Shown here piece after piece: positions 26,997 to 35,369 of a stretch of 64,000 nucleotides of DNA; position 1 is the stretch's first letter, and each line of letters opens with the position of its first letter. The stretch is from Rhizobium vallis (GTDB lineage Bacteria > Pseudomonadota > Alphaproteobacteria > Rhizobiales > Rhizobiaceae), in contig NZ_ML133694.1 of assembly GCF_003985155.1 (NCBI RefSeq), positions 248,001-312,000 on the forward strand, read 5' to 3'. A program made the position numbers and the translations under genes. The notes beneath the pieces were generated by a model. The model worked only from the letters and a program-made list of their open reading frames with translations, was not told where the DNA came from and did no database searches.

Positions 26997-28304
26997 GTGA
27001 ACAAAGTCATCAGTGAATCGAAGCGCTCGCTCCATCGCCATGTCATGGTGGTCGGCGCGTTGTCCATCGCCCTCGTTTGTGGCATCGGCGGTTGGGCAGC
27101 GACGACAGAGCTTTCGAGCGCCGTCATCGGCGAGGGCGTGGTCGTCGTCAACGGCGATGTGAAGAAGATCCAGCACCTGACGGGCGGTATCGTCTCACAG
27201 CTCCTGGTCTCCGAAAATGACCATGTGACGGCTGGACAGGTCCTTATACGGCTCGATGGAACGACCACAAAAGCGCAGCTCTCGATCGTCGAGAGCACGC
27301 TCGCCCAGCTTTATGCGCGCCGTGCCCGTCTCAAGGCGGAACGGATCGGGGCCGAGTCGTTCCAGGTCGAGGAAAACATCAGCGATCTCACATCCAGCAC
27401 CTCGGCGCAGAAGCTGCTCGACGGCGAGCAGAAGCTGTTCGACAGCCGTAGATCGGCGCTTGTGGGAATGAAGAGCCAGATGGCGTCGCGCAAGGATCAG
27501 TTGGGCGAGCAGATCAAAGGCTTGGTCGTTCAGATCAACGCAACCAATGATTCCCTCGGCCTGATCGAAGAGGAACTCGCAGGCGTCGATACGCTCTACA
27601 AGAAGGGTCTCGTCACGCTTCAGCGTTTGAATCAGCTGAAGCGCGCACGCGCCGATCTCCAGGGCAATAGCGGCCAGGAAATCGCGGCGAAGGCGGAGGC
27701 CGAAGGCAAGTCGATCGAGCTCGACCGTCAGACAATCCAGCTTGATGAGGATCGTCGTTCGGAGATCGCGAAGGATTTGACCGACGTCGAAGCCCAGATC
27801 GCCGAATATGAAGAGCGGCGTGGAACGGCACTCGATCAGCTCCACCGTCTCGACATTACCGCGCCGCTGAGCGGACGCGTTCACGAGCTCGCGGTTCATA
27901 CCGTCAACGGCGTCATCGATCCCGGTCAGACGCTGATGCTCGTCGTTCCCGAAAATGACGATCTTACCGTCGAGGCGAAGGTCGCGACCCGCGACATCGA
28001 CCAGATTCACGTCAGCCAATCCGTCGATGTCAGGTTCAGTGCCTTCGATCAGCGGACGACGCCTGATGTGAGCGGCGAGATCACCTCGATCGCGCCCGAT
28101 ATCGTCAGAGACGAGCGGACGGGCATCAGCTACTATCCCGTTCGCGTCAAGCCGAAGGCTGAAAGCCTGGCGAAGCTGAAGTCGATAAAGCTCTATCCGG
28201 GCATGCCGGCGGAAGTCTTTATCAAGATCGGCGACAGGACCGTTATCTCCTATCTCACGAAGCCGCTGACCGATCAGATGCAGCACGTATTTCGTGAGGA
28301 GTGA
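26997..28304 (+). CDS. Type I secretion membrane-fusion protein (HlyD/PrsE-like)
   Basis: The protein has 435 residues: one membrane anchor (about 17-38), a lipoyl half-motif (GEGVVVVNGDVKKIQHLTGG), a long alpha-helical hairpin (about 95-270), the second lipoyl half (LDITAPLSGRVHELAVHTV) and a beta-barrel ending in YPGMPAEVFIKIGDRT. These are the features of HlyD/PrtE adaptors, which bridge the inner-membrane ATPase to TolC. The start is a GTG with GGAGGA seven bases upstream, and the gene lies 16 bases after the ATPase gene. No TolC gene is in the window, so the outer-membrane channel is probably shared. Confidence 0.92.
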   Translation: MNKVISESKRSLHRHVMVVGALSIALVCGIGGWAATTELSSAVIGEGVVVVNGDVKKIQHLTGGIVSQLLVSENDHVTAGQVLIRLDGTTTKAQLSIVESTLAQLYARRARLKAERIGAESFQVEENISDLTSSTSAQKLLDGEQKLFDSRRSALVGMKSQMASRKDQLGEQIKGLVVQINATNDSLGLIEEELAGVDTLYKKGLVTLQRLNQLKRARADLQGNSGQEIAAKAEAEGKSIELDRQTIQLDEDRRSEIAKDLTDVEAQIAEYEERRGTALDQLHRLDITAPLSGRVHELAVHTVNGVIDPGQTLMLVVPENDDLTVEAKVATRDIDQIHVSQSVDVRFSAFDQRTTPDVSGEITSIAPDIVRDERTGISYYPVRVKPKAESLAKLKSIKLYPGMPAEVFIKIGDRTVISYLTKPLTDQMQHVFREE

Positions 28305-28530
28305 TCGGCGGCCGCCGCATCGTTTTGAGGCGGCCCCGAAAGATGGCTGTTGGTATCCATCAGGTTAGCGCTGGGGCCATGCCTGCCGCGTTGCGGTAGG
28401 CATGCATGACGGGCCATTTCATGAGATTGTCTCAAGCCTGCGATAGGCTGGCTTGAACAAGGGTTTGGCAATTTTCCCAAATGACCGGCTGCGGCGTGAC
28501 GGATCGTTTCCGCCGGGATATGGTCTCTCC

Positions 28531-29226
28531 ATGATATGTTTGCGGCTTTGGCGAGCGACGCCCATTGAGAGACGGCTGGCGTATGGACTGGTTCTGTTTT
28601 TGGTGTGTCTCGTGACGCTCTCGGCCCCGAAAAGCGGTCATGCTGAAAATCTTCCGCCGTTGAAAATCGTGGCTTTTGGGACCTCCTTGACAGCCCGGGG
28701 CGGCTGGCAGCCCGCTCTCGAGAAGGATCTGGGAGCCTGCCTGCAGCGGCTGGTGAAGGTCGCAAACGTTGCAAAAAGCGGTGAGACGACCATATGGGCC
28801 CTGACCCAAATCGATCGCGTCGTCGCCGAGCAGCCGGATATCATCCTGATCGAGCTCTACGCCAATGATGCAACATTGCAGAGGTTCGTATCGCTTTCGC
28901 GAAGCCGGCAGGATATCGGCGAGATCCTCGATCAGCTCCACCAGCGCCTGCCGCAGGCGCGGATTATCGTCATGGCGATGAATCCCTTTTCAGGACTGCG
29001 CGGCCTGATCCGTCCCTTTGTCGAAAGCTACATCTCGGCCCATCAGGCGGAAGCCCGGAAACGCGGCCTGGAGTTTGTCGACCACCGGCCCAACTGGGAG
29101 CGTCTGCCGTCAGACGAGCTCGCTGCAGCAATTCCTGACGGCGCGCACCCCCTGCCTGGCATCGCTTCCAAAATCATCGTGCCGGAACTTGTCAAACACA
29201 TTGCCGGCCGCGATTGCGGGGGATGA
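28531..29226 (+). CDS. SGNH/GDSL-family hydrolase, exported
   Basis: From the ATG at 28531 the protein has 231 residues with an N-terminal hydrophobic segment (about 17-33) that serves as signal or anchor. The four SGNH blocks are present: AFGTSLTARGG with nucleophile Ser52, a glycine region (KSGETT), ELYANDA with Asn112, and DGAHP with Asp203 and His206. The family covers esterases and acyl- or deacetylases, including enzymes acting on polysaccharide acetyl groups. It stands 226 bases after the type I operon and is convergent with the GT28-like pair, so it may remove acyl groups from the local glycan. A TTG start at 28453 is also possible. Confidence 0.82.
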   Translation: MICLRLWRATPIERRLAYGLVLFLVCLVTLSAPKSGHAENLPPLKIVAFGTSLTARGGWQPALEKDLGACLQRLVKVANVAKSGETTIWALTQIDRVVAEQPDIILIELYANDATLQRFVSLSRSRQDIGEILDQLHQRLPQARIIVMAMNPFSGLRGLIRPFVESYISAHQAEARKRGLEFVDHRPNWERLPSDELAAAIPDGAHPLPGIASKIIVPELVKHIAGRDCGG

Positions 29227-29268
29227 AAACCTCTGCTTTGGGGATGGTGTCTGCTTGGGCTCTCTGGT

Positions 29269-29745
29269 TCAGCCCGCCGCGAGATAGCCTTTGAGGTAGT
29301 TGACCAGCGATGTCCGTCCGACCTCCGAGGGATCCTCGTGAGAGGGACTGTCCAGCTCGTCGAGAAGATAGTTTCTGAGTTCGTCATCGGTACGGGCGAC
29401 ATAGATGCCGGGCCGGCCGACGAGCTGGCTCACCGTGGCAAGCTGATGATCGTTTCGGTGTTCGCCGAGGGATGCCTGCCGGGGAACGAGAATGATCGGT
29501 TTCCCGAACCGCTTTGCGGTGAGGACGGTGCCGATCCCCGCATGAGAGACGATGACCGTGGCATCGCGAAAAACGCTATCGAAATCCGCAGGTTCGATAT
29601 TCTTGATCCATTTCATATTCTGGGGCGTGTAGGTGCCCTTGCCGATCTGAGCCAGAACCGGTCTGGTCAGATCCTTTGCGAAGGTGTCGACGGCCTTGAC
29701 GAGGCGATCGAACGGCAGCTGCGTTCCGACGGTGACAAGGATCAA
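29269..29745 (-). CDS. PssE-like glycosyltransferase catalytic subunit (Alg13 type)
   Basis: The protein has 158 residues, starting at a TTG (29745) that overlaps the TGA of the upstream gene, with GGAG eight bases before it. The sequence ILVTVGTQLPFDRLV, then VIVSHAGIGTV near residue 75 and PIILVPRQASLGEHRNDHQL, is the nucleotide-sugar-binding half of a GT28-type enzyme, as in Alg13 and rhizobial PssE. With its partner it would form a two-subunit transferase at the membrane. In R. leguminosarum, PssDE transfer glucuronate to the EPS lipid intermediate; the sugar used here is unknown. The longer frame upstream is a shadow of the partner gene. Confidence 0.85.
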   Translation of the reverse strand: MILVTVGTQLPFDRLVKAVDTFAKDLTRPVLAQIGKGTYTPQNMKWIKNIEPADFDSVFRDATVIVSHAGIGTVLTAKRFGKPIILVPRQASLGEHRNDHQLATVSQLVGRPGIYVARTDDELRNYLLDELDSPSHEDPSEVGRTSLVNYLKGYLAAG

Positions 29746-30203
29746 AGGACCGCTCCTGCATAGTGCGGGCCATCCGGCCGCGAGAGATGTTGCCACTGCG
29801 TGAGCCAGAGCGTCGCGATATGGCCGGCCAATTTTCCGGATAGAGACAGCTTCTCGACATTGGCGACGCTGTCGATCCAGATCGTCCGCCTGCCTGTCAA
29901 TTTGCCGGCAAGCAGGCAAAACAGTCCGGGCGCGGCACCTGTGGAGATGACGACGTCGGGCCTGTGCTTGATGACGATATAGAAGGCGCTGAAAAAGCAC
30001 CGGATCGACATGGTAATCGAGTCACGGCTGCAATCTGGAAGGACCAGACCGTCAGTGATGTCGTATTTTTTCAGGAGGCCGGGGATTGTGGTCGCGAAAA
30101 CAACCTCGCTGCCTTCGAAGGCGGCGCGCATTGCCATCAGCTGCTCCCAGTGGCCACCGCCCGACGACGCGGCAAGAATTTTCCGGCGTTTTCCGTCAGT
30201 CAT
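29742..30203 (-). CDS. PssD-like glycosyltransferase membrane subunit (Alg14 type)
   Basis: The protein has 153 residues. It starts with the family motif KILAASSGGGHWEQLMAM (residues 8-25), followed by VVFATTIPG and DVVISTGAAPGLFCLLAG. These place it in the Alg14/PssD group, which recruits the catalytic partner to the membrane. The stop overlaps the TTG start of the PssE-like gene by three bases, so the two are translationally coupled. The gene is divergent from the acyltransferase at 30540, and the shared promoter region is dense in inverted repeats. It appears to be a paralogue of the PssD of the main EPS locus. Confidence 0.87.
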   Translation of the reverse strand: MTDGKRRKILAASSGGGHWEQLMAMRAAFEGSEVVFATTIPGLLKKYDITDGLVLPDCSRDSITMSIRCFFSAFYIVIKHRPDVVISTGAAPGLFCLLAGKLTGRRTIWIDSVANVEKLSLSGKLAGHIATLWLTQWQHLSRPDGPHYAGAVL

Positions 30204-30311
30204 AATCCATGCCTCGCATTGTCTTGGGCTGCTGTCGGTCTATCGAAACTTTCAATCGACTTCCCAGGGTTGAACTTCAATTTAAGTTTGCGGCGCAATA
30301 CGATAAACTGG

Positions 30312-30481
30312 GCCTCGCCTCGGCGAGGCATGCCCGAACATCAGCAGGATACCCACTATTCTCAGCATCGCAACATTCGTATCGATTCGCATTGCGATGC
30401 GCCAAACTGTTCGATTCGCTCAAAATTGAGAAGTGTTAAACTTCCCTATTGCAATGCATCATTTTAGGATGCATTGCAATA
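30312..30481. promoter_or_regulatory. Three inverted repeats in a divergent promoter region
   Basis: The 336-base spacer (30204-30539) between the PssD-like and acyltransferase genes contains three exact inverted repeats. GCCTCGCC-TC-GGCGAGGC is at 30312-30329. GCATCGCAA pairs with TTGCGATGC at 30365-30400 (18-base spacer). TATTGCAATGCATC pairs with GATGCATTGCAATA at 30447-30481 (7-base spacer). The last is the strongest and lies 59 bases before the acyltransferase ATG. They could be operator sites or leader hairpins. No ORF is supported here. Confidence 0.55.
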
Positions 30482-30539
30482 CAACTCCGTTAGCGTCGAC
30501 GCCGCCAATCATGCTGGCAACGTTCGAAAGGATATCCGG

Positions 30540-32633
30540 ATGCACAAAAACTCCGCACGCGCCTATCGTCCTGATGTAGATGGTCTTCGTTCGATCGCCA
30601 TCATTTCCGTTGTGTTATTTCACGCAGGTCTGAGGCCATTTTCGGGCGGTTTCGTCGGCGTCGACATTTTCTTTGTCATCTCCGGATATCTCATCACAGG
30701 GCATATCTATAGCGACGTCCTCAGATCCGAATTCAGCTTCGCAAAATTTTACGTCCGGCGAGCAAGGCGAATATTGCCGGCATTGTTTTTCGTCCTGAGC
30801 GCTTCCTTTCTGATCGGTTTCCTTCTGCTCTCCCCTGGGGAGTTCAAGAAATTTTCGCTCAGCGCCGTCGCGGCCATGTTCGGCATTTCCAACATCTATT
30901 ATTGGTTTTCCAGCGATTATTTCTCGCCTGCAGCCGATCAGATGCCGATGCTGATGACCTGGAGCCTCGGTGTGGAAGAGCAGTTTTATATGGTCTTCCC
31001 CTGGGTCATTCTGTTCTTGAATCGCTTCTTCAAGCGGGGAATTCTTCCAGCGATCGCGACGCTGGTCGTTGTCTCATTCGTATTTTCCGTCGTGGCGCTG
31101 AAGATCGACCCGGCTTTCACCTTCTATCTGCTCCCCAGCCGTGCATGGGAACTGGGAATCGGCGGCGCTCTCGCCGTCATGGAGATAAAAGGCGTGCGTT
31201 TCGATCAGGGGCGGAAAGCCGTCGTCAACGGCATCGCTTTCATCGGCGCGATACTGATTGCCGCGCCCATCTTTATCTATAACGATTCTACGCCTTTTCC
31301 GGGTGCTTCGGCGCTGTTGCCGGTCCTCGGTTCGGCGCTGATCATTGCCAGCCCGGGCTCGTTTGTTGCCCTGGCGCTTGGTTCGCGGCCACTCGTTTTC
31401 ATCGGGCTTGTCTCCTATTCCTGGTATCTCTGGCATTGGCCGCTTTTGAGTTTCGCCAGCGTATCGTCCGTATGGCCATTGCAGCAATCGGCCGCTCTGA
31501 TCATCGTTGCGATCTCCTTTGTCATGGCGGTTTTGACATATTACCTGGTGGAGAAGCCGTTTCGGCGCCCGGGCATTTCCAATGGCCGTACACTTTGGCG
31601 CTACGCCACTGCCTTGGTCATTTTCACGCTTCCTTTCGCACTGGCCGTGCTGATGGCCGGAATTCCGCAGAGATTTGGTTCACAGGTTGCGATGATCGAA
31701 AAGGTCATATCCACCCGTGAGTCCTGCCTCGTATCCTATGGCGCGGCTTCTCCCGCCAATGGCGCAGGATGCCAGCCGGGAGGCGATGCCGGGCCTGCAA
31801 TCGCGCTGATCGGCGACAGCCATGCGGCCGCACTTGCGCCCGGATTGAGGGCGGTCGCGCAAGAGCGAGGCTACCAACTTTACGTCTTCACCAAATCATC
31901 CTGCCCGCCGCTGACGGGGGCCACGCGCTATATGCCAAATCATCCGGCTCATGCCGCGGAATGCGCGGCTTATAACGCCAGGGTGATGGATTTGCTGCGC
32001 GGGAATGATGCCATCAAGAAAGTGATCCTGGCCGGATACTGGTCTGCTCCAATGCGTGAGGCAGAATCCGGCTCGCGTTACATTCATCCGGGCGCCAACG
32101 GCGCGGAACAGCCCGAGGAGGCAAATGGGCCGACCCTTGAAACGGCGCTCGCATCGCAGATCTCGCAATTGCGGGAGATGAACAAGGATGTCGTTCTTCT
32201 GCAGGACGTTCCCTTGTTCAATTTCAACCCGGTCCGCTTTTCGCTCCAGCACGCGATACCCCTGAGGTCGGCGTTCGGGACACGGCTCGACGGCGATCGC
32301 GATTTGACACCTCACGACGCTCCGATGAAAGCTGTCGTGAATTTCGATGATCCGGTAAGGGATATCGTGACGCGCGTCGCGGAGAAATCACCGCCTGGCG
32401 TCACGCTGGTCGATCCCTTCGGGGCGCTTTGCCCGCAAGCCCGGTGCCAATTTTCCACGGCCGACGGCGCGCCTCTGTTTACAGACAACCAACATCTGTC
32501 GACTGTCGGCTCGGTGCTCACCGCAAGGGCAGTGCTTTCCGCGGACAATGACAACAAGATGCGGACGACATCCTTCGAGACACAGTCAATGGTGACCGGT
32601 GCTGCTCAATCCAATTTGACGCCGGTGCGCTGA
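30540..32633 (+). CDS. OafA-type acyltransferase with SGNH domain
   Basis: The protein has 697 residues. The N-terminal half (about 1-370) is an acyltransferase-3 domain: YRPDVDGLRSIAII near residue 9, GGFVGVDIFFVISGYLI, and FYVRRARRILPALF, with around ten membrane segments. The C-terminal half is a periplasmic SGNH domain with nucleophile Ser427 in LIGDSHAAA and a terminal Asp649-His652 pair (TDNQHLS). Such two-domain proteins O-acetylate LPS, peptidoglycan or exopolysaccharide. The chosen ATG at 30540 has AGGAT upstream and starts just before the domain. It probably decorates the glycan made by the adjacent operon. Confidence 0.92.
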   Translation: MHKNSARAYRPDVDGLRSIAIISVVLFHAGLRPFSGGFVGVDIFFVISGYLITGHIYSDVLRSEFSFAKFYVRRARRILPALFFVLSASFLIGFLLLSPGEFKKFSLSAVAAMFGISNIYYWFSSDYFSPAADQMPMLMTWSLGVEEQFYMVFPWVILFLNRFFKRGILPAIATLVVVSFVFSVVALKIDPAFTFYLLPSRAWELGIGGALAVMEIKGVRFDQGRKAVVNGIAFIGAILIAAPIFIYNDSTPFPGASALLPVLGSALIIASPGSFVALALGSRPLVFIGLVSYSWYLWHWPLLSFASVSSVWPLQQSAALIIVAISFVMAVLTYYLVEKPFRRPGISNGRTLWRYATALVIFTLPFALAVLMAGIPQRFGSQVAMIEKVISTRESCLVSYGAASPANGAGCQPGGDAGPAIALIGDSHAAALAPGLRAVAQERGYQLYVFTKSSCPPLTGATRYMPNHPAHAAECAAYNARVMDLLRGNDAIKKVILAGYWSAPMREAESGSRYIHPGANGAEQPEEANGPTLETALASQISQLREMNKDVVLLQDVPLFNFNPVRFSLQHAIPLRSAFGTRLDGDRDLTPHDAPMKAVVNFDDPVRDIVTRVAEKSPPGVTLVDPFGALCPQARCQFSTADGAPLFTDNQHLSTVGSVLTARAVLSADNDNKMRTTSFETQSMVTGAAQSNLTPVR

Positions 32634-32663
32634 GACGCACCGCGATCTGTTGGATTTGCTTGC

Positions 32664-32717
32664 CACGCTTTAGATCTTTGGTTTTCCGACGATCTCGTGA
32701 TCGCAAACCATTGCGCA
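32664..32717. repeat. Rhizobial intergenic palindromic repeat, copy 1
   Basis: CACGCTTTAGATCTTTGGTT followed by TTCCGACGATCTCGTGATCG and CAAACCATTGCGCA closely matches the copy at 52441-52500 through the shared order CACGCTT, AGNTCTNTGGTTTTCCG, GATCGCAAA. It is a partly self-complementary element of the kind dispersed between genes in this group of rhizobia. Confidence 0.6.
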
Positions 32718-32766
32718 GTCTGCATCCTCTCGGCACAGCGGGCGCTCTGAATTAACACCCAAACAG

Positions 32767-32810
32767 ACGCATCGGCCCGAAAATCGTTTTCGATTTTCGG
32801 GCCGATGCGT
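32767..32810. terminator. Perfect 20-pair bidirectional terminator hairpin
   Basis: ACGCATCGGCCCGAAAATCG (32767-32786) is exactly complementary to 32791-32810 around a TTTT loop. It lies between the convergent OafA-type and ExoZ-like acyltransferase genes, and the A-rich and T-rich arms suit termination from either side. Confidence 0.8.
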
Positions 32811-32865
32811 TAGCCGCGCGGGTTCAGATTGATGTCGGGGCGTCATAGGGATTCGTAAAGCTGTC

Positions 32866-33885
32866 TTATGCGGCGACAACCTTGGCTCGGAACCGCATTG
32901 ACTTGAGATAGCGCCCCACGGGCTTTTCGATGAACATGTAAATCAGTGCGCCGCCACCGGCAGCAATCACCACATCCATCGGGCGCCAGAACCAGAGATA
33001 CAGGAAATTTATCCCCGAAAGCTGGGTCAGGGCGCCGAACACGTTCCCGCTTAATGTGAAGAACAGTTGCTGGAAGATGTAGATCGAAAACGAAGCAGCG
33101 CCCAGAAACTTCAACCACGGTATATTCGGCACCCAGCCAAGCCGCTCAATCGTCAATGCCGAGGCGACGATCAAAACCGCCAGGCCGCCCCATGCGAGCC
33201 TGCCGAAAAAATACGAGCATGCAAACAAACCTGCGGCGAGAAGGCCGGATATGACAAGGGCACGCAATAGCGAAAGGTTTCGCAGCGTCAGGCCGTATAC
33301 CCGACCCAGGATCGTGCCTGCCAGGAACTCAAGCAGAAGCGGGCTGGTATAAGTCGTGGAAATAGCGCCTTGCGACGGAACGGCCTCTCCCAGAATGACC
33401 AATGCACCGAAGCATGCTGCCAGTCCCCAAACGCGCAGGCTTTGAGGGGCGATCAGAATGATGGAGAATATGGCGTAGAAGTACATTTCATAGTTCAGGG
33501 TCCAGCCCTGGAGGATCACAGGCCAAACCTCTCCATGCGCGTTCTGGTATGGAATGAACGACATGGACGAAATCAGCGAGACCACATCGGTTTCGTATCG
33601 GTGGACTGGAATCCCAACCAGAACCAGAAGACCGCCTGCAAGGATCGCGAGCCAATACATCGGCACGACGCGAATGATCCTATCAAGCAGGAAAGCAGAT
33701 GGCGTTTTTTCTTTCGCGTCGGTCGTGGCGATCATAACGAAACCGCTGATCACGAAGAACAGGTCGACGCCATGTGTGCCGATCGAAAATATTTCTATCC
33801 GGTGGTACAGCAAGACCCCGATGGCCGCCAAAGCTCTGAGATATTGAAGCGATAAAATCTCTTGCGGCTTTTGTATCGTTGTCAC
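32866..33885 (-). CDS. ExoZ-like polysaccharide acyltransferase
   Basis: This 339-residue membrane acyltransferase of the acyltransferase-3 family is the last gene of the long minus-strand operon. Landmarks are SLQYLRALAAIGVLLYH with its conserved Arg and His near residue 20, GVDLFFVISGFVM, and FLLDRIIRVVPMYW, with about ten membrane segments. The length and the QYLRALAA start match ExoZ, which acetylates succinoglycan. The start is GTG at 33885 with GGAG six bases upstream; a longer frame from 33933 lacks a ribosome site. It is likely to acetylate the operon's own repeat unit. Confidence 0.88.
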   Translation of the reverse strand: MTTIQKPQEILSLQYLRALAAIGVLLYHRIEIFSIGTHGVDLFFVISGFVMIATTDAKEKTPSAFLLDRIIRVVPMYWLAILAGGLLVLVGIPVHRYETDVVSLISSMSFIPYQNAHGEVWPVILQGWTLNYEMYFYAIFSIILIAPQSLRVWGLAACFGALVILGEAVPSQGAISTTYTSPLLLEFLAGTILGRVYGLTLRNLSLLRALVISGLLAAGLFACSYFFGRLAWGGLAVLIVASALTIERLGWVPNIPWLKFLGAASFSIYIFQQLFFTLSGNVFGALTQLSGINFLYLWFWRPMDVVIAAGGGALIYMFIEKPVGRYLKSMRFRAKVVAA

Positions 33886-33983
33886 TACTTGCTCCTTCTT
33901 CGCGCTCAGTCCAGCGCGATATACGGACTGCAAAACTGCCGCAGCTGGTAATTTCCGGCGAGAAATAATTGCGGTCGGATTTG

Positions 33984-35348
33984 CTAACGTGGCGCCGTCT
34001 GTCGGCTATCGGCAATAAGATCGCGCAGCGATCTACCAGTGTTTTTTGGTTTGCTCACGGGAAGCGACACAACCAGATAGGGCCACAGGATGACCGGGGC
34101 GAGCATCATTCCCGCTTCCATCATGGAACCAACGACGATGAGGAGAATGATTGCAACCTCTTTGGAATGCGTATCGCGAAGATCTCCGGAACGTTGGGTC
34201 GCGGTCAGGCGGCCGCCGAGACGCTGAAGAACGAAGGCTGTCCAGGCAATCATGCCGGGAACGCCGATGTTAAGGGCAAGTTCCAGGTAGGTATTGTGGG
34301 TCGAGCGCGCATCGAAGGTGAGCTCGACATATTGCTCCATGACTTCGGGTTGGCGAAAAGCCGCAAAGCCGTAACCAAAGATAGGGCGGTCATACACGAG
34401 CGGCAGCAGCTGGTCCCAGATATTGGTGCGTCCGGAAAATGTAAGGTCTTTTCCAAATGCGTCCGCAATCATTTCTGCGACACCGAGATAGGCGAAGGAC
34501 GCTGCAACCCCGAGAAGCAGGCAGAAGAAGAAGACAAAGAAGGAGCGCGCCAGCGAGTTTCTCACCGACTGCATCAGGTGCGAGCCGATCAAGGCAGACA
34601 CGCCGATACCCACCATGACAACGGCGGTCGAGGACTTGGAGACGACGATCAGCAGGAGAGTACACAGCAATGCCGCCCAGCGTATAAGCTGGCTATAGCG
34701 CAGCCGCCCCTTCGGCATTCCTATGGATAGCATGGCTATGAAGCTGACGGCGCAAAACTGACCAAGGCCATTCTTGTGGTAGAACAAGCCCTTTACCATG
34801 CCGGCATAAGAACCAGCCATGATGCCGTATCTCGGAAAGGCGATGGTATAGAGAATATTCGCAAACGCCGCGAAGATGCCGAAATTGATCAGAATCTGGA
34901 ACGTCGCGACACTGCCGTAGCGAAACCTGTAGAGCAGCGGTGCAACTGTCAGAATGGCTACGGCGGCGATGCCGCGGACGGATGCGCCAAAGCTGATCGA
35001 GACCCCAAGAGATATGATCGAAAATGCGGCAACGACGTACAGCAGAGCCGGTATTCTGCGAAAGTAGGAGACAAAACGGTTTGGTTCCAGCGAGATGTAG
35101 AGAGCGATCAATGGAACGAGGCTGTACAGCATCAATTTCTGCGCGAGCGGATCGACTGGCGCGTCTTCGAGAAAATTTGACGGATAGCCGTACCACATCC
35201 CGGTTGTCCGCAGGAGCGTCAGATAAAGCATTCCCGTGAGGAGCCCACGGACGAAGGTCTCTTTCTTGACGCCGCGACGTGGCCGCGACCGGGCCATCGG
35301 CCGGAGCCCGATTTCTCCATCCCGAACATAAGAAGGGCTGTAACTCAT
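33984..35348 (-). CDS. Wzy-like polysaccharide polymerase (O-antigen ligase superfamily)
   Basis: This polytopic membrane protein has 454 residues and about 11 hydrophobic segments after a basic N-terminus. The superfamily motif is visible as SKSSTAVVMVGIG, then SGRTNIWDQLLPLVYDRPIFGYGFAAF and STHNTYLELALNIGVPG, with the conserved His-Asn. This resembles ExoQ and other EPS polymerases. The ATG at 35348 has GGGAG nine bases upstream. It lies 21 bases after a GT2 gene inside the operon that also carries Wzx, so it is the best candidate polymerase for this locus. Confidence 0.87.
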   Translation of the reverse strand: MSYSPSYVRDGEIGLRPMARSRPRRGVKKETFVRGLLTGMLYLTLLRTTGMWYGYPSNFLEDAPVDPLAQKLMLYSLVPLIALYISLEPNRFVSYFRRIPALLYVVAAFSIISLGVSISFGASVRGIAAVAILTVAPLLYRFRYGSVATFQILINFGIFAAFANILYTIAFPRYGIMAGSYAGMVKGLFYHKNGLGQFCAVSFIAMLSIGMPKGRLRYSQLIRWAALLCTLLLIVVSKSSTAVVMVGIGVSALIGSHLMQSVRNSLARSFFVFFFCLLLGVAASFAYLGVAEMIADAFGKDLTFSGRTNIWDQLLPLVYDRPIFGYGFAAFRQPEVMEQYVELTFDARSTHNTYLELALNIGVPGMIAWTAFVLQRLGGRLTATQRSGDLRDTHSKEVAIILLIVVGSMMEAGMMLAPVILWPYLVVSLPVSKPKNTGRSLRDLIADSRQTAPR

Positions 35349-35369
35349 CCGCGGTCGCTCCCGCAATTT

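Noticed and set aside
29746-30000. N-terminal extension of the PssE-like frame up to 30000
   Set aside because: This part is antisense-like arginine-rich sequence lying inside the PssD-like gene in another frame. The TTG at 29745 with GGAG is the sensible start.
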